Part shown: positions 1 through 11,043 of the stretch, piece by piece | Numbering within the stretch: position 1 is the stretch's first letter | How the letters are laid out: every line of letters starts with the position of its first letter | Assembly (NCBI GenBank): GCA_021234155.1 | Contig: JAJEKV010000085.1 | Coordinates: 624,001-688,000, forward strand | Source: Isoetes taiwanensis | Taxonomy: Eukaryota > Streptophyta > Lycopodiopsida > Isoetales > Isoetaceae | Length of the DNA stretch: 64,000 bases | Reading direction: 5' to 3' | Notes under the pieces: model-generated | Seen by the model: only the letters and a program-made list of their open reading frames with translations | Database searches by the model: none | What the model was told of the DNA's origin: nothing | Made by a program: the position numbers and the translations under genes

Positions 1-325
1 TGGGCGCCTGCCCAGTTTGCCTTTCAAAGGAAAGCTAGCCATAGTTCAAAGTGCTTATCTGAGGCTCAAATTGGACGCCCGCCCAGTTGCTCTACAAAGA
101 AAAAGCCTTGACCACGTTTTAGAGCACTTGATGGGGCTTAAATTGGGCGTCCGCCCAATTACTACCCCAGGAGGTCAAGGAATGCATTGAATTAAAGTTG
201 CTGGCATCTACAACAACCAAATTGGGCGCCGGCCCAATTTGCCTTGCAAAGGAAAGCCTTAACTATATTTCAGATGAAGTATGCACCTCTCCTGAATAAA
301 TTGGGCGGCCGCCCAGTTTGCATTT
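1..325. repeat. Cluster of GC-rich palindromes (about 20 bp, core GGGCGCCCGCCC)
   Basis: Five near-palindromes of the form ATTGGGCGCCCGCCCAAT occur at roughly 1-20, 68-92, 148-172, 218-242 and 299-322, spaced 70-80 bases apart in otherwise AT-rich DNA. The two arms are complementary and the central bases vary (CGCC, CGTC, CGGC). The same motif recurs in introns and spacers up to about 6.4 kb and again in copy B. No coding potential is seen apart from the acidic tail of the minus-strand gene beginning near 470. Confidence 0.8.
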
Positions 326-1295
326 GGGAGAGAAGGTGGAGAGCATCAGCAACAAAAGAATCTTGGCAACTTTAAAACAAGAAAATATGGATAAAAATTT
401 TCATTGGTCAATAAAAATTAATTACATTGTTTTCAAATCTGCCCAGGAATGTAAGTACAGGTTTCTCATGCGTCTGGAGGCACCTCTCCTGAATACTCCT
501 CGCCATGTTCTTCAGATAATACAAGAGGTTGTTGTGCTGCCTCCTTGATTCTTTCCATCTTGTCCACGAAATTTTCAGATCCCAGTTCCTCATTCACCTC
601 ATCCTCAGGCTAATGATCTAATGTCTCAGGAACCTCTTCCTCTCCATCCTTTGACTCTTCTTCAGACTCCCCTTCTTGAGTTTCCATGACGACCATAGAC
701 TCTGAGTCCCTGGCAATCTGTTCTTCGAATCTTGAGGTCCCCTGAATTGAATCCTGAGTATTCACCAGCGGGTCCCTGCCAGTGCGTTGATGGCATCTTT
801 TCTTCTCCTAAATACTTGCAGATCTGGAGAGCCAAGGGCCGCTGCTTTTTTGAGCTCTCCTGAGCTCTTGGTCATTCTGAGAACGGATTGCACTTCGTGT
901 ATGGTTGTAAAGGAGAACGGACAAGGTGTCTCAGGAGGAGGAAACTGAGGCGGAGGAACATTTTTTGATCCAGAAGCCTTCTTCTTGCCTTCTTTTATCT
1001 TTTGTAATGCTCGAGCTCTTGATTTTTTCTCGTCTAACATAACGTCGAGTTGTTCGAATATCTGAAAGCTGAATTTGCAGCTTCTCATCTATCTCAAATG
1101 ACAATGCTTTATAGCCCTTGCACAATGCAGCCCGCCTAAATGCACCACCAGAAAAGAAATCTAGGATAGTGCAACCTTCCATCATCAACTTCTGTATTAG
1201 ATAGGTGCACGTCCTAGACTCTAGCTGATTCTGCACGAGAACTCCTTCCCCACCTGTTGCACCCTTATCGCACCAGGGACGATATAGCCAATAAG

Positions 1296-1373
1296 CTGCA
1301 GACAAAACAAATGTTAAAAACATTCATAATATACGTCATAAAATCCAGCGGGCGCCCAATTTGAAATCTATAC
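1296..1373 (-). other. Short intron (78 bp) in the methyltransferase-like part
   Basis: The donor is GCAGCAG|GTATAG and the acceptor is TGTCTGCAG|CTTATT on the minus strand. Splicing joins ...IECAA to AYWLYRPWCD through a split Ala codon. One arm of the GC-rich palindrome lies inside the intron (about 1348-1363). Confidence 0.7.
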
Positions 1374-2426
1374 CTGCTGCACATTCAATATCTGGTAAAT
1401 TCTTCTCAATGTCTGCTTTTTCTTGCAAATGCTTGGGAAATTTAGCATATTGCCTAGGATGGTCCGAACTGGTAAAGCAAATATTTAGTTCATCTAGTGT
1501 TGGCAGAGCCGCTAGGTCTCTTGCAACATACATGAGCAAGACAAGACTTTGCAGCTCGGACTCTAGAGATAGAAGCACTTTTGGCGGGGGTCCCGGTGGC
1601 GCCAACCCAAACACGACTACCACCGGCGACATTGTCTTCATGGCGGATAGGCACTCATTGAGCAGGTCCGGTAATAAATATGGCAATCCAAAGAAAGGTG
1701 CGGGTCCATCATTGTGCTAATCTGGTCAAGGAATTTTGATAGTCTTCCATTGCCCATTTTTGTATATTTGAAGTCCACAATAATGAAGGGCGGGCTGATG
1801 TTGCCTACGCCTAGGCACAAACCTAATGGACTCACGTGGAAACACTTTAAACGGTTTGCCTCCCTCCTCAACTGGACAAGAAGATATTCGTCTACTTTGG
1901 CGAAGAAGGACTCCAAAAAGCTTTCCTTCTCCATCTCTTTGTGTCCTTCAACCCATCCACTGATACTGCTGGCAAACATAAGCATTAAGTTCGTCGTGAA
2001 TATGGGATGAGCTTGCCTCAAGGCAGCCATGTCTTGAAATGGTAGTTTCTTCACTTCCTTTAGGTGTCTGAGAAGCGCCCGCTCCATTGTTCCAATTTTT
2101 TTGAGCTCAAGGGCCCTGATCTTCATGGTACATCTACCTGTATAATCTTTGCTACCTTTGAAGAAAGTGGTGCCATCCTTGATCTCCTTCATCAGCCTTT
2201 GCAGGTCTAGAGGATGCATGGACTTCAATGGGCAACAAGATTTGTTGGTAAAAAGCCTTAGCCTATCTTTCACTTCAATTCTTTCTCCCTTTTCATCCTT
2301 CAAACGATCTTCAAATAACTACGCGACCTCAGTGCACATGGACCACGTTCCCATCATCCAAACAAAGTAGTCGTAGTCACGCATAGTTGCTTTCTTCAGT
2401 GTTTGGAGTGCCACGGCCACCCAATC

Positions 2427-2579
2427 CTAAAAGACACACAAAGCATTAGATAAGGCCCATCCAGAAGTGCCAAAATTGGGCTCAAAATTTCCCTCGATGG
2501 GTGCCAAATTGGGCGCCTGCCCAATTTTCCTCGAAGGGATAGGCTTGAGCATCAACAACAAAGGTTGAAGTGTACTTAC
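2427..2579 (-). other. Intron with embedded palindrome
   Basis: Read on the minus strand, the donor is TATTCT|GTAAGT and the acceptor is CTTTTAG|GATTGG. Splicing joins ...SLGGAYS to DWVAVALQ in phase 0. The intron holds a GC-rich palindrome (about 2505-2528) and a degenerate second one near 2475, so this repeat family sits inside introns of the gene. Confidence 0.7.
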
Positions 2580-4204
2580 AGAATAAGCTCCACCAAGGGA
2601 CAGCCTGCGTTTGCCCTTCTTTGGCTTCCCGTAAAATGCCCACTAGTTTCGAAGTTGCTGAATTTCTTCAAAGAAAACTTCTTCATGTATAGTCTTCTTT
2701 GTGATATCATTATTCTCCTGGCTCACCCGAACGTACTCAATGGCTGTGAGATTTCCTGCTAGCACTCGGCATTTCCTTTTGGCATAAAAAAGAAATATGA
2801 GTTCTGCCAAGTGCTTTATTTCAGGCGGCCATGCCAAAGCTTGTGTAACAAGTAGTTGAGCAACTGTCATCGTATGGTTGCCATTCACAATCCAGAATTC
2901 TACATTTTCCAAGTCTATGGCCTTCTTCCACTTAATTGCCCGTTGGGTCTCTGGGTCGAATGGTACGACATCAGCACAGGGAGGGTGCATCTGATGGCTG
3001 ATAAATGATTCATAAAGAGTGTCCAAGTGCTCTGGACTGATGACCCTACATGTCATATTTGCCGGGGCTTTGTGCATCTTGAACACATCGATATCAATCT
3101 CGAAGCCCACCCCCAGAGGGTAAATTCTCTCTCTGTGCTTGATGTTGACAATGGCACTTTGAGACAACTCATGCATGCTCTCTTGTGTGACGTCGCCCGC
3201 AGATGGCGTGACTTTTACAATCCGCAGATGGTTCCAGATGGTGGGTTCTTCGATTCGTGATGCGCACACCGACTCCCTCTTTCCAACCATGGGGCTCTCT
3301 TGGCCCGCTTGTGTCTCTTGGAGGATAAACCAGCTATAGGTTGCCTCGGCTTCCTCTTCGGGCGACTCTCCCTTTCTCTCGAGACCGAAGCCATGACCTT
3401 GGTGTCCTCGACATTCCACCTAAGAGAAGTTTAGGGCAGCTTGACCCGATTAGTCTTGACAGTATCCTCGCCTTCTTTGCAACCGTCCGGGCTCTCTACG
3501 CGGAGCTTGTGTCAGGTTGTCACCCTTCTTTATAACCCCATATCCGACCTTAGCCACTTAGTATCGTGACTTTGGGTTAGGTTTACCATGATACTCCGTG
3601 ATACAAGGCTTTAGATCTGTTCTGCTTGTGCTCAAAAATCCACTGACGGACTGCGTAAAAGCCATCCAAGATATCAGAACGACTCCTGATGCCACACCGC
3701 TCTAAACTCTCATATGATTCAAGCACCCATCCTTTATGAGCGCAAGAGTGCGGGCTTTTAGTTATACTAGCGTGCACCAACGTGGGCTCGTAACTACTGA
3801 GTGGAAGCTTATAACGCACGAAAGCCCTGTCTATGGTGTCTTCAACATCCAACTCGAACTTGTCATTATTATCTGGCGACATCTCCATGTCAATGAGAAT
3901 TCCCGCTAAGTGCATTCTCTGTGTCCCTTTCTCGCCAAAATAAAGTAAGAGGTCCTTTAGGTGGTTCGTCTGGGAGCCGGGGTGGATATTCCCTATCTCC
4001 ATGCATTAGGTCCATTCCTCAGCTACAGTCAAAACCTCATGCGGCACTACAGTGATGCCAGCAAATAATTCTTCATCTTCAGCCGTCCTTGCTTCGGCTA
4101 TGGCTTCTGCAAATCTCGGTGCAGGCCCACACACCCGAGCAGTCTGTTTTGTTCACGCCATAATTCCTACACACCAGTAAGAAGTGTTAGAACAAGGGCC
4201 CAGC

Positions 4205-5010
4205 AAAATTTCCTAGAGCAAAAATTCCTAGGAAGAGAGCAATCTAGCCCCCACCGAGACCAAATTGGGCGTCCTTGCTCATTGGGCCATGGTTGGGCTG
4301 TAGAAAGTCATTTCTTGAAGGAGAAAGGGGGCTGTAGAAATGGTTGGGCCATTTCTTGAAGGAGGTATCCATTGGTGGAGACCATTGAGGCCAAATTGAG
4401 CGCCCAATTTGCTGCGAGGAGCATGCATTAAGATGAACATAATCAGGGTCCCTTCTGTACAAATAGGGCGCCCGCCCAATTTGATTAAGTGATCATAGAT
4501 ATAAGAAGAGAGCAATCACGCCCTCGCCCAAACCAAATTGGGCGGGCGCCCAATTTGCTCAATGGCCCATGCCTTAGACTGAAGAAAGTCAGGCTCCCCT
4601 TTGAATAAATTGGGGCCCCGCCCAATTTGCTGTGAGGGGCATGCATTAAGATGAACATAATCAGAGTCCCTCCTGGACAAATAGGGCGCCCGCCCAATTT
4701 GTTTAAGTGATCATGGATATAAGAAGAGAGCAATCAAGCCCATGCCTTAGATTGAAGAAAGTCAAGTTCCCCTTGAATAAATTGGGCTTCACCAATTTGC
4801 CGTGGAGGGGCATGTATTAAGATGAACATAATCGGGGTCCTTCGAAAAATAGGGCGGCACCTGCCCAATTTGTTTGTGATCATGGATATAAGAAGAGAGC
4901 AATTAAGCCCTCGCCCAGACCAAATTGGGCGCCCGCCCAATTTGCTCAATGGCCATGCCTTAGATTGAAGAAAGTCAGGCTGGAAAAATTGGGCACCCAC
5001 CCAAATTCTT
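4205..5010. repeat. Tandem array of ~165-290 bp units carrying GC-rich palindromes
   Basis: The phrase GAAGAGAGCAAT recurs at about 4213, 4504, 4723 and 4889. Each time it is followed by 'CCAAATTGGGCGCCCGCCCA'-type palindromes, 'CTCAATGGCCCATGCC' and 'GATGAACATAATC'. Units differ in length by internal deletion. The array lies upstream of the minus-strand gene and is repeated in copy B at about 23010-23790. The overlapping minus-strand reading frames here only reflect the repeat. Confidence 0.75.
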
Positions 5011-6030
5011 CAAGGAGGTAAAGAGGTATGTTTAGGATGTGGCAGTATCAATCAAGCAGGCGCTGAGAGATACTGCCAAGTTAATATTAAACAAATAGTC
5101 ATGCTTACCTTTGCCTCCTGTCGTGGGGCGTGATGCCATCAACTAGTACGAGTCGCCAAGTGTACAGGGACTTGAAGGCGATAGGACAATCAAGAGAAGA
5201 AGGCGCCAAGAGGAAGGCGACAAGCGGATGAGAAGCAGAAGGCGCCAAGTTATGGCGATAATGACAACTGTCGTGCCTAAAATAAATGGATCTTCAAAAA
5301 AAATGGATCGTTTCTATAATTGACCGCGAGGAATTAAATATGGACCTCATTATTAAATGCACATAAAATTTGAATTTCAAACAACATCCCATTTAATGCA
5401 ATTTACTCCACGGCATGTGTCGCGCACTTAACAAGTTTAGGCGGGAGATTTTGTTTTAAAATTAGGGGAAAATTACATTCACAGTTTGGGGAAATTATGT
5501 TTAAATGTAAATGCTTATCCAACCTTTCGATTTTCTCGCATTACTCTTCTTGGCTAGTCAAGAATCTTCAAGACGCCGACCATCTTCAGCGCTTCAATCT
5601 CATGGCGACTAAATCTTCAAAAGTTTGTGTTGTTCAAAAGTTTCTTTTTCAAAGCTCGATGTCTATTTGCCATATAAAGTAATCTCAAGGGCTATGTTCG
5701 CCCTCATTCAAATTCACGCCTTCATTCACTTTTTTAGTTGACCTGCTCATCCACGACTCTTGAATCACGCCTTCATATGTATTGGTAAGGAAGTTGCCGT
5801 GTTAACCAAGAAGAGCTCGATTAGGGGGTTAGGCTTGGTGGAATGTAATTCTACCACAGCCTCGAGATTGGCCTTTAACAACTAATGTCGATTTACATCT
5901 ACTCTACTTTTGATGCAATGCTTGCATGTCTTGGCATGATGGTGTGCGAGCATATGTGCACGCTTAATTTTAGTGCATGTGTGTATTTCCCAAGTACATC
6001 CATGGTAGTTCCATCGTGATGTGCAAGCAA
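5011..6030. other. Spacer without a recognisable gene (copy A)
   Basis: A short open stretch at 5497-5682 (+) lies here, and its copy-B counterpart (24268-24570) is longer, but I recognise no domain. A local GGCG/CAAG-rich patch (about 5100-5280) repeats 'AAGGCGA/AAGGCGCCAAG'. It could hold a 5' exon of the downstream plus-strand gene, but nothing proves it. Confidence 0.4.
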
Positions 6031-6440
6031 GCCCCTCCCAAATTGGGCGGCCTGCTTGTCTTAAAGTTCTAAGTTGGGGTGGCACCTAAATTTCTACTTC
6101 GAAGTTTCCCCATGATCATATGCAAGAACCCCTAAATTGAATTGGGCTACCAACTTGACCTTCTAGTCTCTCCCGCTCATATTCTAGTAGGACTCCCCTG
6201 GTCGACACTCCCTCTTTCTACACTAATGGTCAATTTGGGCTACCAATTTGTCATGCGCAAAGTTCACCATGTGCGGATGAAGGCATGCTACAGATAGTCA
6301 AATTGGGCAAAAGCCAATTTGACTTTGAATGCATTAATACTAATGTGGAAACAAGCCCCTATCAGAAGCAAATTGGGCCAAATTTGCAATAAGGGGAATC
6401 TAATGTCCTCACAAAGTGAAAATCGCACCCTTCCAATTTG
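6030..6440. repeat. Dispersed palindrome group upstream of the DUF7869-like gene
   Basis: Degenerate copies of the ATTGGGC...GCCCAAT palindrome occur at about 6036, 6130, 6230, 6298, 6370 and 6425. Several are better preserved in copy B, for example at 24826-24848 and 25012-25032. The arms differ between A and B mostly in the GC core, which suggests sequence errors there rather than independent evolution. Confidence 0.65.
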
Positions 6441-8455
6441 ATTGTCCGTGTAACCCTTGAATTGCCATGCCCCTATGTCTTTTGCATTTGCTTTATTCAG
6501 TTTTTAAGAACCAAAATCCTTGTGCAGGTTGTGTATCTCTTCATAAATGATCAACCTGTAGTAAAAGGAGTTGTGGGGCAAATGCCACAATGCCACTTCA
6601 AGCAAATACCGAATGGAGTAGTGAGCGTTGGTGTTGATGAAGTGATCAAAGGCCACCATACACTTCTTGGCCACTCCGTGATGCAAACACAATAGCGGTA
6701 AGCCAAGGGCTCTTCATTCTCCGAGAAGTGAAGATGCTCGAGAGTCGCTCATAATGACGCCCCCGAAAAAGACAAATGACGAGGTGGGAAAGGAGACAAA
6801 CCGCTGACAAGATATACGCTTCTTGAAATGGATTGTGAGATATGGCACTCTTTGTGACACCATTATCGGGGGAAAGGATTTATATCATTCACCGCCCCCA
6901 TGATGCAAAGCAGGTGACCAATTTCTAGGTTTGAAGTTCATGGAGTTTCATTGCATCAAGGTCCTCCCCTCAAGTGAATATCCGCGCCAGGGATGTTTGC
7001 GAGCCCGGCCCTGGATGCTTGTGGATGGAACAATGACCTCATTCGTTGGGCGGAGTGAAGGTCTCGAGATATTGACCGCATCACCACAATGTAGGTTCTT
7101 TGAATAGCATCTTGAAGAGATTAGAGATGGTCCACGAGTATGCGAGAGCCACCCGCCGGCCCCGAATCATCATCTTCAAAATGGGTTTCATTCTTCTTGC
7201 GCGACACCATGGCCTTGGAATCAAAGTTGTCACTATCCAATAGCAAAGATCCCTCGCTAATTTGCCACAGGCAGGGATCATCAATGAAGCCTCTCCCCAA
7301 GATACTATATTTGCACCGACAACGATCCGACTAAACAAGAATCGGTATGTCTTCCCTATCTTTCTTACCTAGTATATCTTGGTGTGTTTGAAGAGATTGA
7401 GCTAGGGTTCATGATGCCCGCCATACACATGAGGATATCGATGCCCCGCTTGGTAACTTCTCCTCTTCTTTAAAGAAGGCCAAGGTGCCGACAATGCTAG
7501 AATCAAGTATGAATTCCACACATGCAACTTGAATACACATGTGCCCTATGTTGTTGACAAAGTTCCTGACCGAATGGTTTCATAGAAGGGTATATACCGA
7601 TGGGGATGATAGATTGATCGGTCACACCGCCTCCTCGACTTCTCAGATTCGCCATGAATGATAATTGGCCACCATGTATTACAAAGCTCACCCACTTACT
7701 TGGATTGCCTCGGCCACCGGGTGGAATAAAGATGTGGAAAGAAAAGATGACGGTAAAGCCCTTGATGCCGCTTTGATATCCTAAGCTACCGCCTCCTAAG
7801 AAGTTCGGGTGAAGGCCCTTGGCCTATCAAAGTGAAACAATATCCACAAGCATATATTGCATTGGGTTGTTTGTTCTAAATAGCCAAGTACTACGCACAG
7901 CTTTTACGCCCCACTGAATTGAATATTGGATGAGACTCTTGCAATAACCGGGAGGATCACCGTGACGAAGGCACTTATGATGACTTCGCCACACACTAGG
8001 CGTGAACGGGCTCCATCTGATGTAGCGTAGTGGTGGAAGCCATTGCTAGCATCACTCCTCCTTATGTCTGGCCCTCGCGAAAGGACAAACTCCAGACCGG
8101 AATTCAATCCATACAAAGATTTGAAGAAAGGTATGTTTATTATGGCACGCCCTGATGATGTGCTGTGCCCAACTAGGGTAGGTCTAGCTACTGAGGAGCC
8201 ACAAATGGATGATAAGAAGGAGAACTTTGAGACTATTCTGGTCACTTGGTGGGAGCCAACCCAATGAGGAACCAAGTCTACCCACCACAATTATGCCAAT
8301 TGGTTGGAAGAAGAGATGGAGGCCAACGACCCAAGTGACCACATAGAACTAGAGACTATCGACTATGCTTGGGAGCCATCAAACAAGAAGAAGATACCCA
8401 ATACTATCAAGATACCCATGCATGTCAGCCAAGCATATGCAAAAGACTCGTAGGG
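6440..8455 (+). pseudogene. DUF7869-like gene, copy A (frameshifted)
   Basis: Copy A of the gene described at 25230-27271. The same segments appear: a region with GVDEVIKGHHTLL (about 6620-6670), then a stretch with ILYLHRQ and a stop where copy B reads ILYLQLDS, then the final segment LETIDYAWEPSNKKKIPNTIKIP. Many single-base gaps break the frame, for example around 6700-6800, 7310 and 7430. Function is unknown; see copy B for the domain description. The two copies share gene order and flanking palindromes, so they derive from one duplicated segment. Confidence 0.5.
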
Positions 8456-10800
8456 ATGTCAATTAGTGTATGACAAAGAGTCATTGATGCACAATTTAAA
8501 AAAATAGTCCATAAATTCAGGTATTGTCCAAAAATAATGAAATTGTGCTTTTCTTTGCATTTTACAATAGCCTTAAAATCTTCTACTTTTGAAGTGGTAT
8601 TTATCAATGTGGTGATTTTGTCAGATAGTCTCGAAATTGCAAGATGCTTACCAAAAACATCTTTATATCAAACCAAAACATAACATCCTCAGAATTTGGC
8701 TAACTCCTTTCCACCTCGATAAGAAATCTAGATTTGTAATAATAATCAACTCGCCTTTGTAAGCCATATGGCGATTGACCTGATGCACTTCATGAGCTAA
8801 TATCCTTGCCTCGCCTACTCCAAGAAGAATCCCTAGATTTCTTTACCGATTTACCTTTCTAGCCTTTACCGCATCTTTGCATTGCTACTTTTAATTGAAT
8901 AATGTTGTAGAAAAATGGATGGCTCATGATACCAAATGCCATCTCTGATTACTTGATTGAGCGTGACTTTGTGGTTTTTCTCCATCCCATCACAAGATTG
9001 AAGCATAAAAACGATCCCGCGACCCTACACAATTCTAAAAATTACAATACATACAAGAAATGGATATATAAAAAATAATAATATGGAAGGAATATAGTTC
9101 TATCAAGACTTCAATTGGAATATCTATGTAAAATCTTGTAATAGACCTTCAAGCATTGAATCAAGATGTTGCCCGCACATCCTTCTCTTCAATTATCACA
9201 CCACCTTTTCCAATAAGCCTCTAGATTTCGGCATCGCTTTATAATAAAGGACCATATTTTAGGGTTGTTTTGCATGTGGACGCTTTTCTTCTTTGGGGCT
9301 AGTGTAACTACTACAAATGTAACAGATAGATAAGTACTAGACAAAGTCACCCGAGTGCAATACTATATCATCCTCAATAACAAGCTTAATGTACCATTAT
9401 CTCCTCCTTCCTAGTAAGAATTGCAAACTATGAAAGATCAAGGGAAAACCGGGAGCAAAGAACACGAGATTTGCTCACAATATTGTCGCAACAACAATAT
9501 AATCTAGTCAGTGTCTATTTTCATGATGAGGCTGAGAAAAACCTAAAATAGCTACAAAGAATTAACATAATAAACACGCAAAGATAACAAATAAAAAACA
9601 CTTACCTTTACCTCTACCTCACGCCTACCATGACCTCTACCACGACATGCAGATCTCCAAGGCCAATACGACTTCCAATGAGTTTCGGATTGTTGAAGCG
9701 ATCCCAAAATTTGTAATGTATGGAAACAATAAAAACACTTGTAACGACTTCATACAAGACCTACAAGAACTAGAAGAATCAAGAGCGACGATTTAGCAAA
9801 TAGAAAACTTATAAGCTATAGAAAAAGATTAACTAAATGAAGTACAATTCGATCTAAGATAATCTGACTTCTAGTAGCTTTAAGAATTGGCATGAAATCT
9901 ACAAGAATTAGTATATTACAAAGAGAAAAATTTATAAGCTAAAGGAAAAAGACTATAGGTGAATGAATCTACAAAAGTGCATTCCAAAATAGAACACTCA
10001 AGCCTAGAATCCTTAAGAACTTTTAAGAACCTCTAACCTTTAAGACCTAAAATCAAGAAGAATGCCTCGATCAAGCGTAGTGCCTCCTCAAGTCAAGAAG
10101 AATGCCCTTGAATGCCTCAAACTTTGTGAATGCATGCATGCTATATTGCCATAGCTGCACCATCCCAAGCCAGGGTCTCGGATCGCCCCAGCTCTGGCCC
10201 CATATCTCCCTCAAGGCCAAAATCTCCCCTACCAAAATCTCTTCTTTCCCTCGACGCCGTGGAATGACACCTGGGCTTGCTGGTGAGTACCGGCCCCCTG
10301 CCACATAAAAATGGCTCTCTTTTTCCAATTCCACATCGACGGGCCCAGCATCTGCGCCATAGCTTTCCTTGACGCCATGGAATAGGAACAAATTAGGATT
10401 CCATGTAGTGAGGCACCGGTTATAAGAGCCTGCCACAATGGTCAGGTTTACTTCGGTGCCTCCGGCTGGCATAGAGTTTACCGCTCCAAACGGAATTCAC
10501 TCCCTCTTTCCATTCCACATAACAACCTTCACCACATCATCATCTTCGCCCTCAGATTTAACAAGAAATATGGCACAAACATCACATAACTTCTAAAATA
10601 GAATACTCATGATCTCGAATCAAGAATCTTGAACTATATAAATCGCACGCATTAAACTACTATCCCGCTTACACTAAGTTTAAATACAAATTTAGGCACT
10701 ATTTTTCCATCATCCGGTGTTCCGTTGTTCCTTGCAAAACGTCTCAAAAAAGCTTCACTATTATCGTGTTTGTTGCCACATTTCATACCAAAATCCATTC
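8456..10800. other. 2.3 kb without a clear gene; possible minus-strand exons (copy A)
   Basis: The equivalent stretch of copy B (27272-29650) contains an RG-rich minus-strand exon-like segment ending RGRGHGRRRGRGKGK before a GTAAGT donor (about 28410-28510). Here it is at about 9600-9690 and disrupted. The GC-rich part at 10130-10500 gives a 133-aa minus-strand frame of biased composition (10071-10472) that differs in copy B, so I do not call it a gene. Confidence 0.4.
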
Positions 10801-11043
10801 CCGTTCAAAATCCAAGTCGGAGTTCTCGGTGCTTCTTTTACGGTGCCATTTTTATACATTAGTTACCCATGATTGCAGGTGATTCCATGGATGATTTGGA
10901 AATTCCATACAACAATACAAGCCAGAGGTAGATGTGAAAAAAGAATACAGAAGATTCTCAAAAATATTCTCCCAACCAGCAAGGCTTGCTCCTAGAGCAA
11001 CCAAAAAATAGCATTGCAGTAGTCTTAATTTAAAAAGGTCCCT

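Larger units (their letters stand above)
470..4167 (-). pseudogene. H3-tail / ParB-like / DNA-methyltransferase-like gene, copy A (broken)
   Basis: Minus-strand gene read from 4167 down. It starts with M-A-stop-T-K-Q-T-A-R, which equals the histone H3 tail except for a TGA where H3 has Arg. A conserved region of unknown function follows (4002-3583). Next is a ParB-like region (about 3419-2600) with RVISPEHLDTLYESF and the signature FWIVNGNHTMTVAQLL. A further region spans 2425-1374, and a beta-class methyltransferase motif I (ILDFFSGGAFRRAA, then FEIDE) lies near 1180-1080. A Lys-rich, Pro-rich and acidic tail reaches about 470. Two canonical introns keep the frame: 2427-2579 (GTAAGT...TTTTAG) and 1296-1373 (GTATAG...CTGCAG). 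The expected catalytic DPPY is not clear; VDFKY sits near 1760-1790 instead. Several in-frame stops and a frameshift near 1700 break it, though some may be sequencing errors. It could be a domesticated or mobile-element gene; bacterial phages carry ParB-methylase fusions. Domain assignment is by eye. Confidence 0.55.

Noticed and set aside
1361-1720. Plus-strand frame of 119 aa
   Set aside because: It is antisense to the spliced methyltransferase-like exons, which show motifs and splice sites.
1-6440. CRISPR-like array (regular palindromic repeats)
   Set aside because: Spacers are irregular and themselves repeated, unit length varies, introns and plant elements surround it, and there are no cas genes.
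10071-10472. 133-aa minus-strand protein
   Set aside because: GC-rich low-complexity stretch; the frame is not kept in copy B and the differences lie at error-prone sites.
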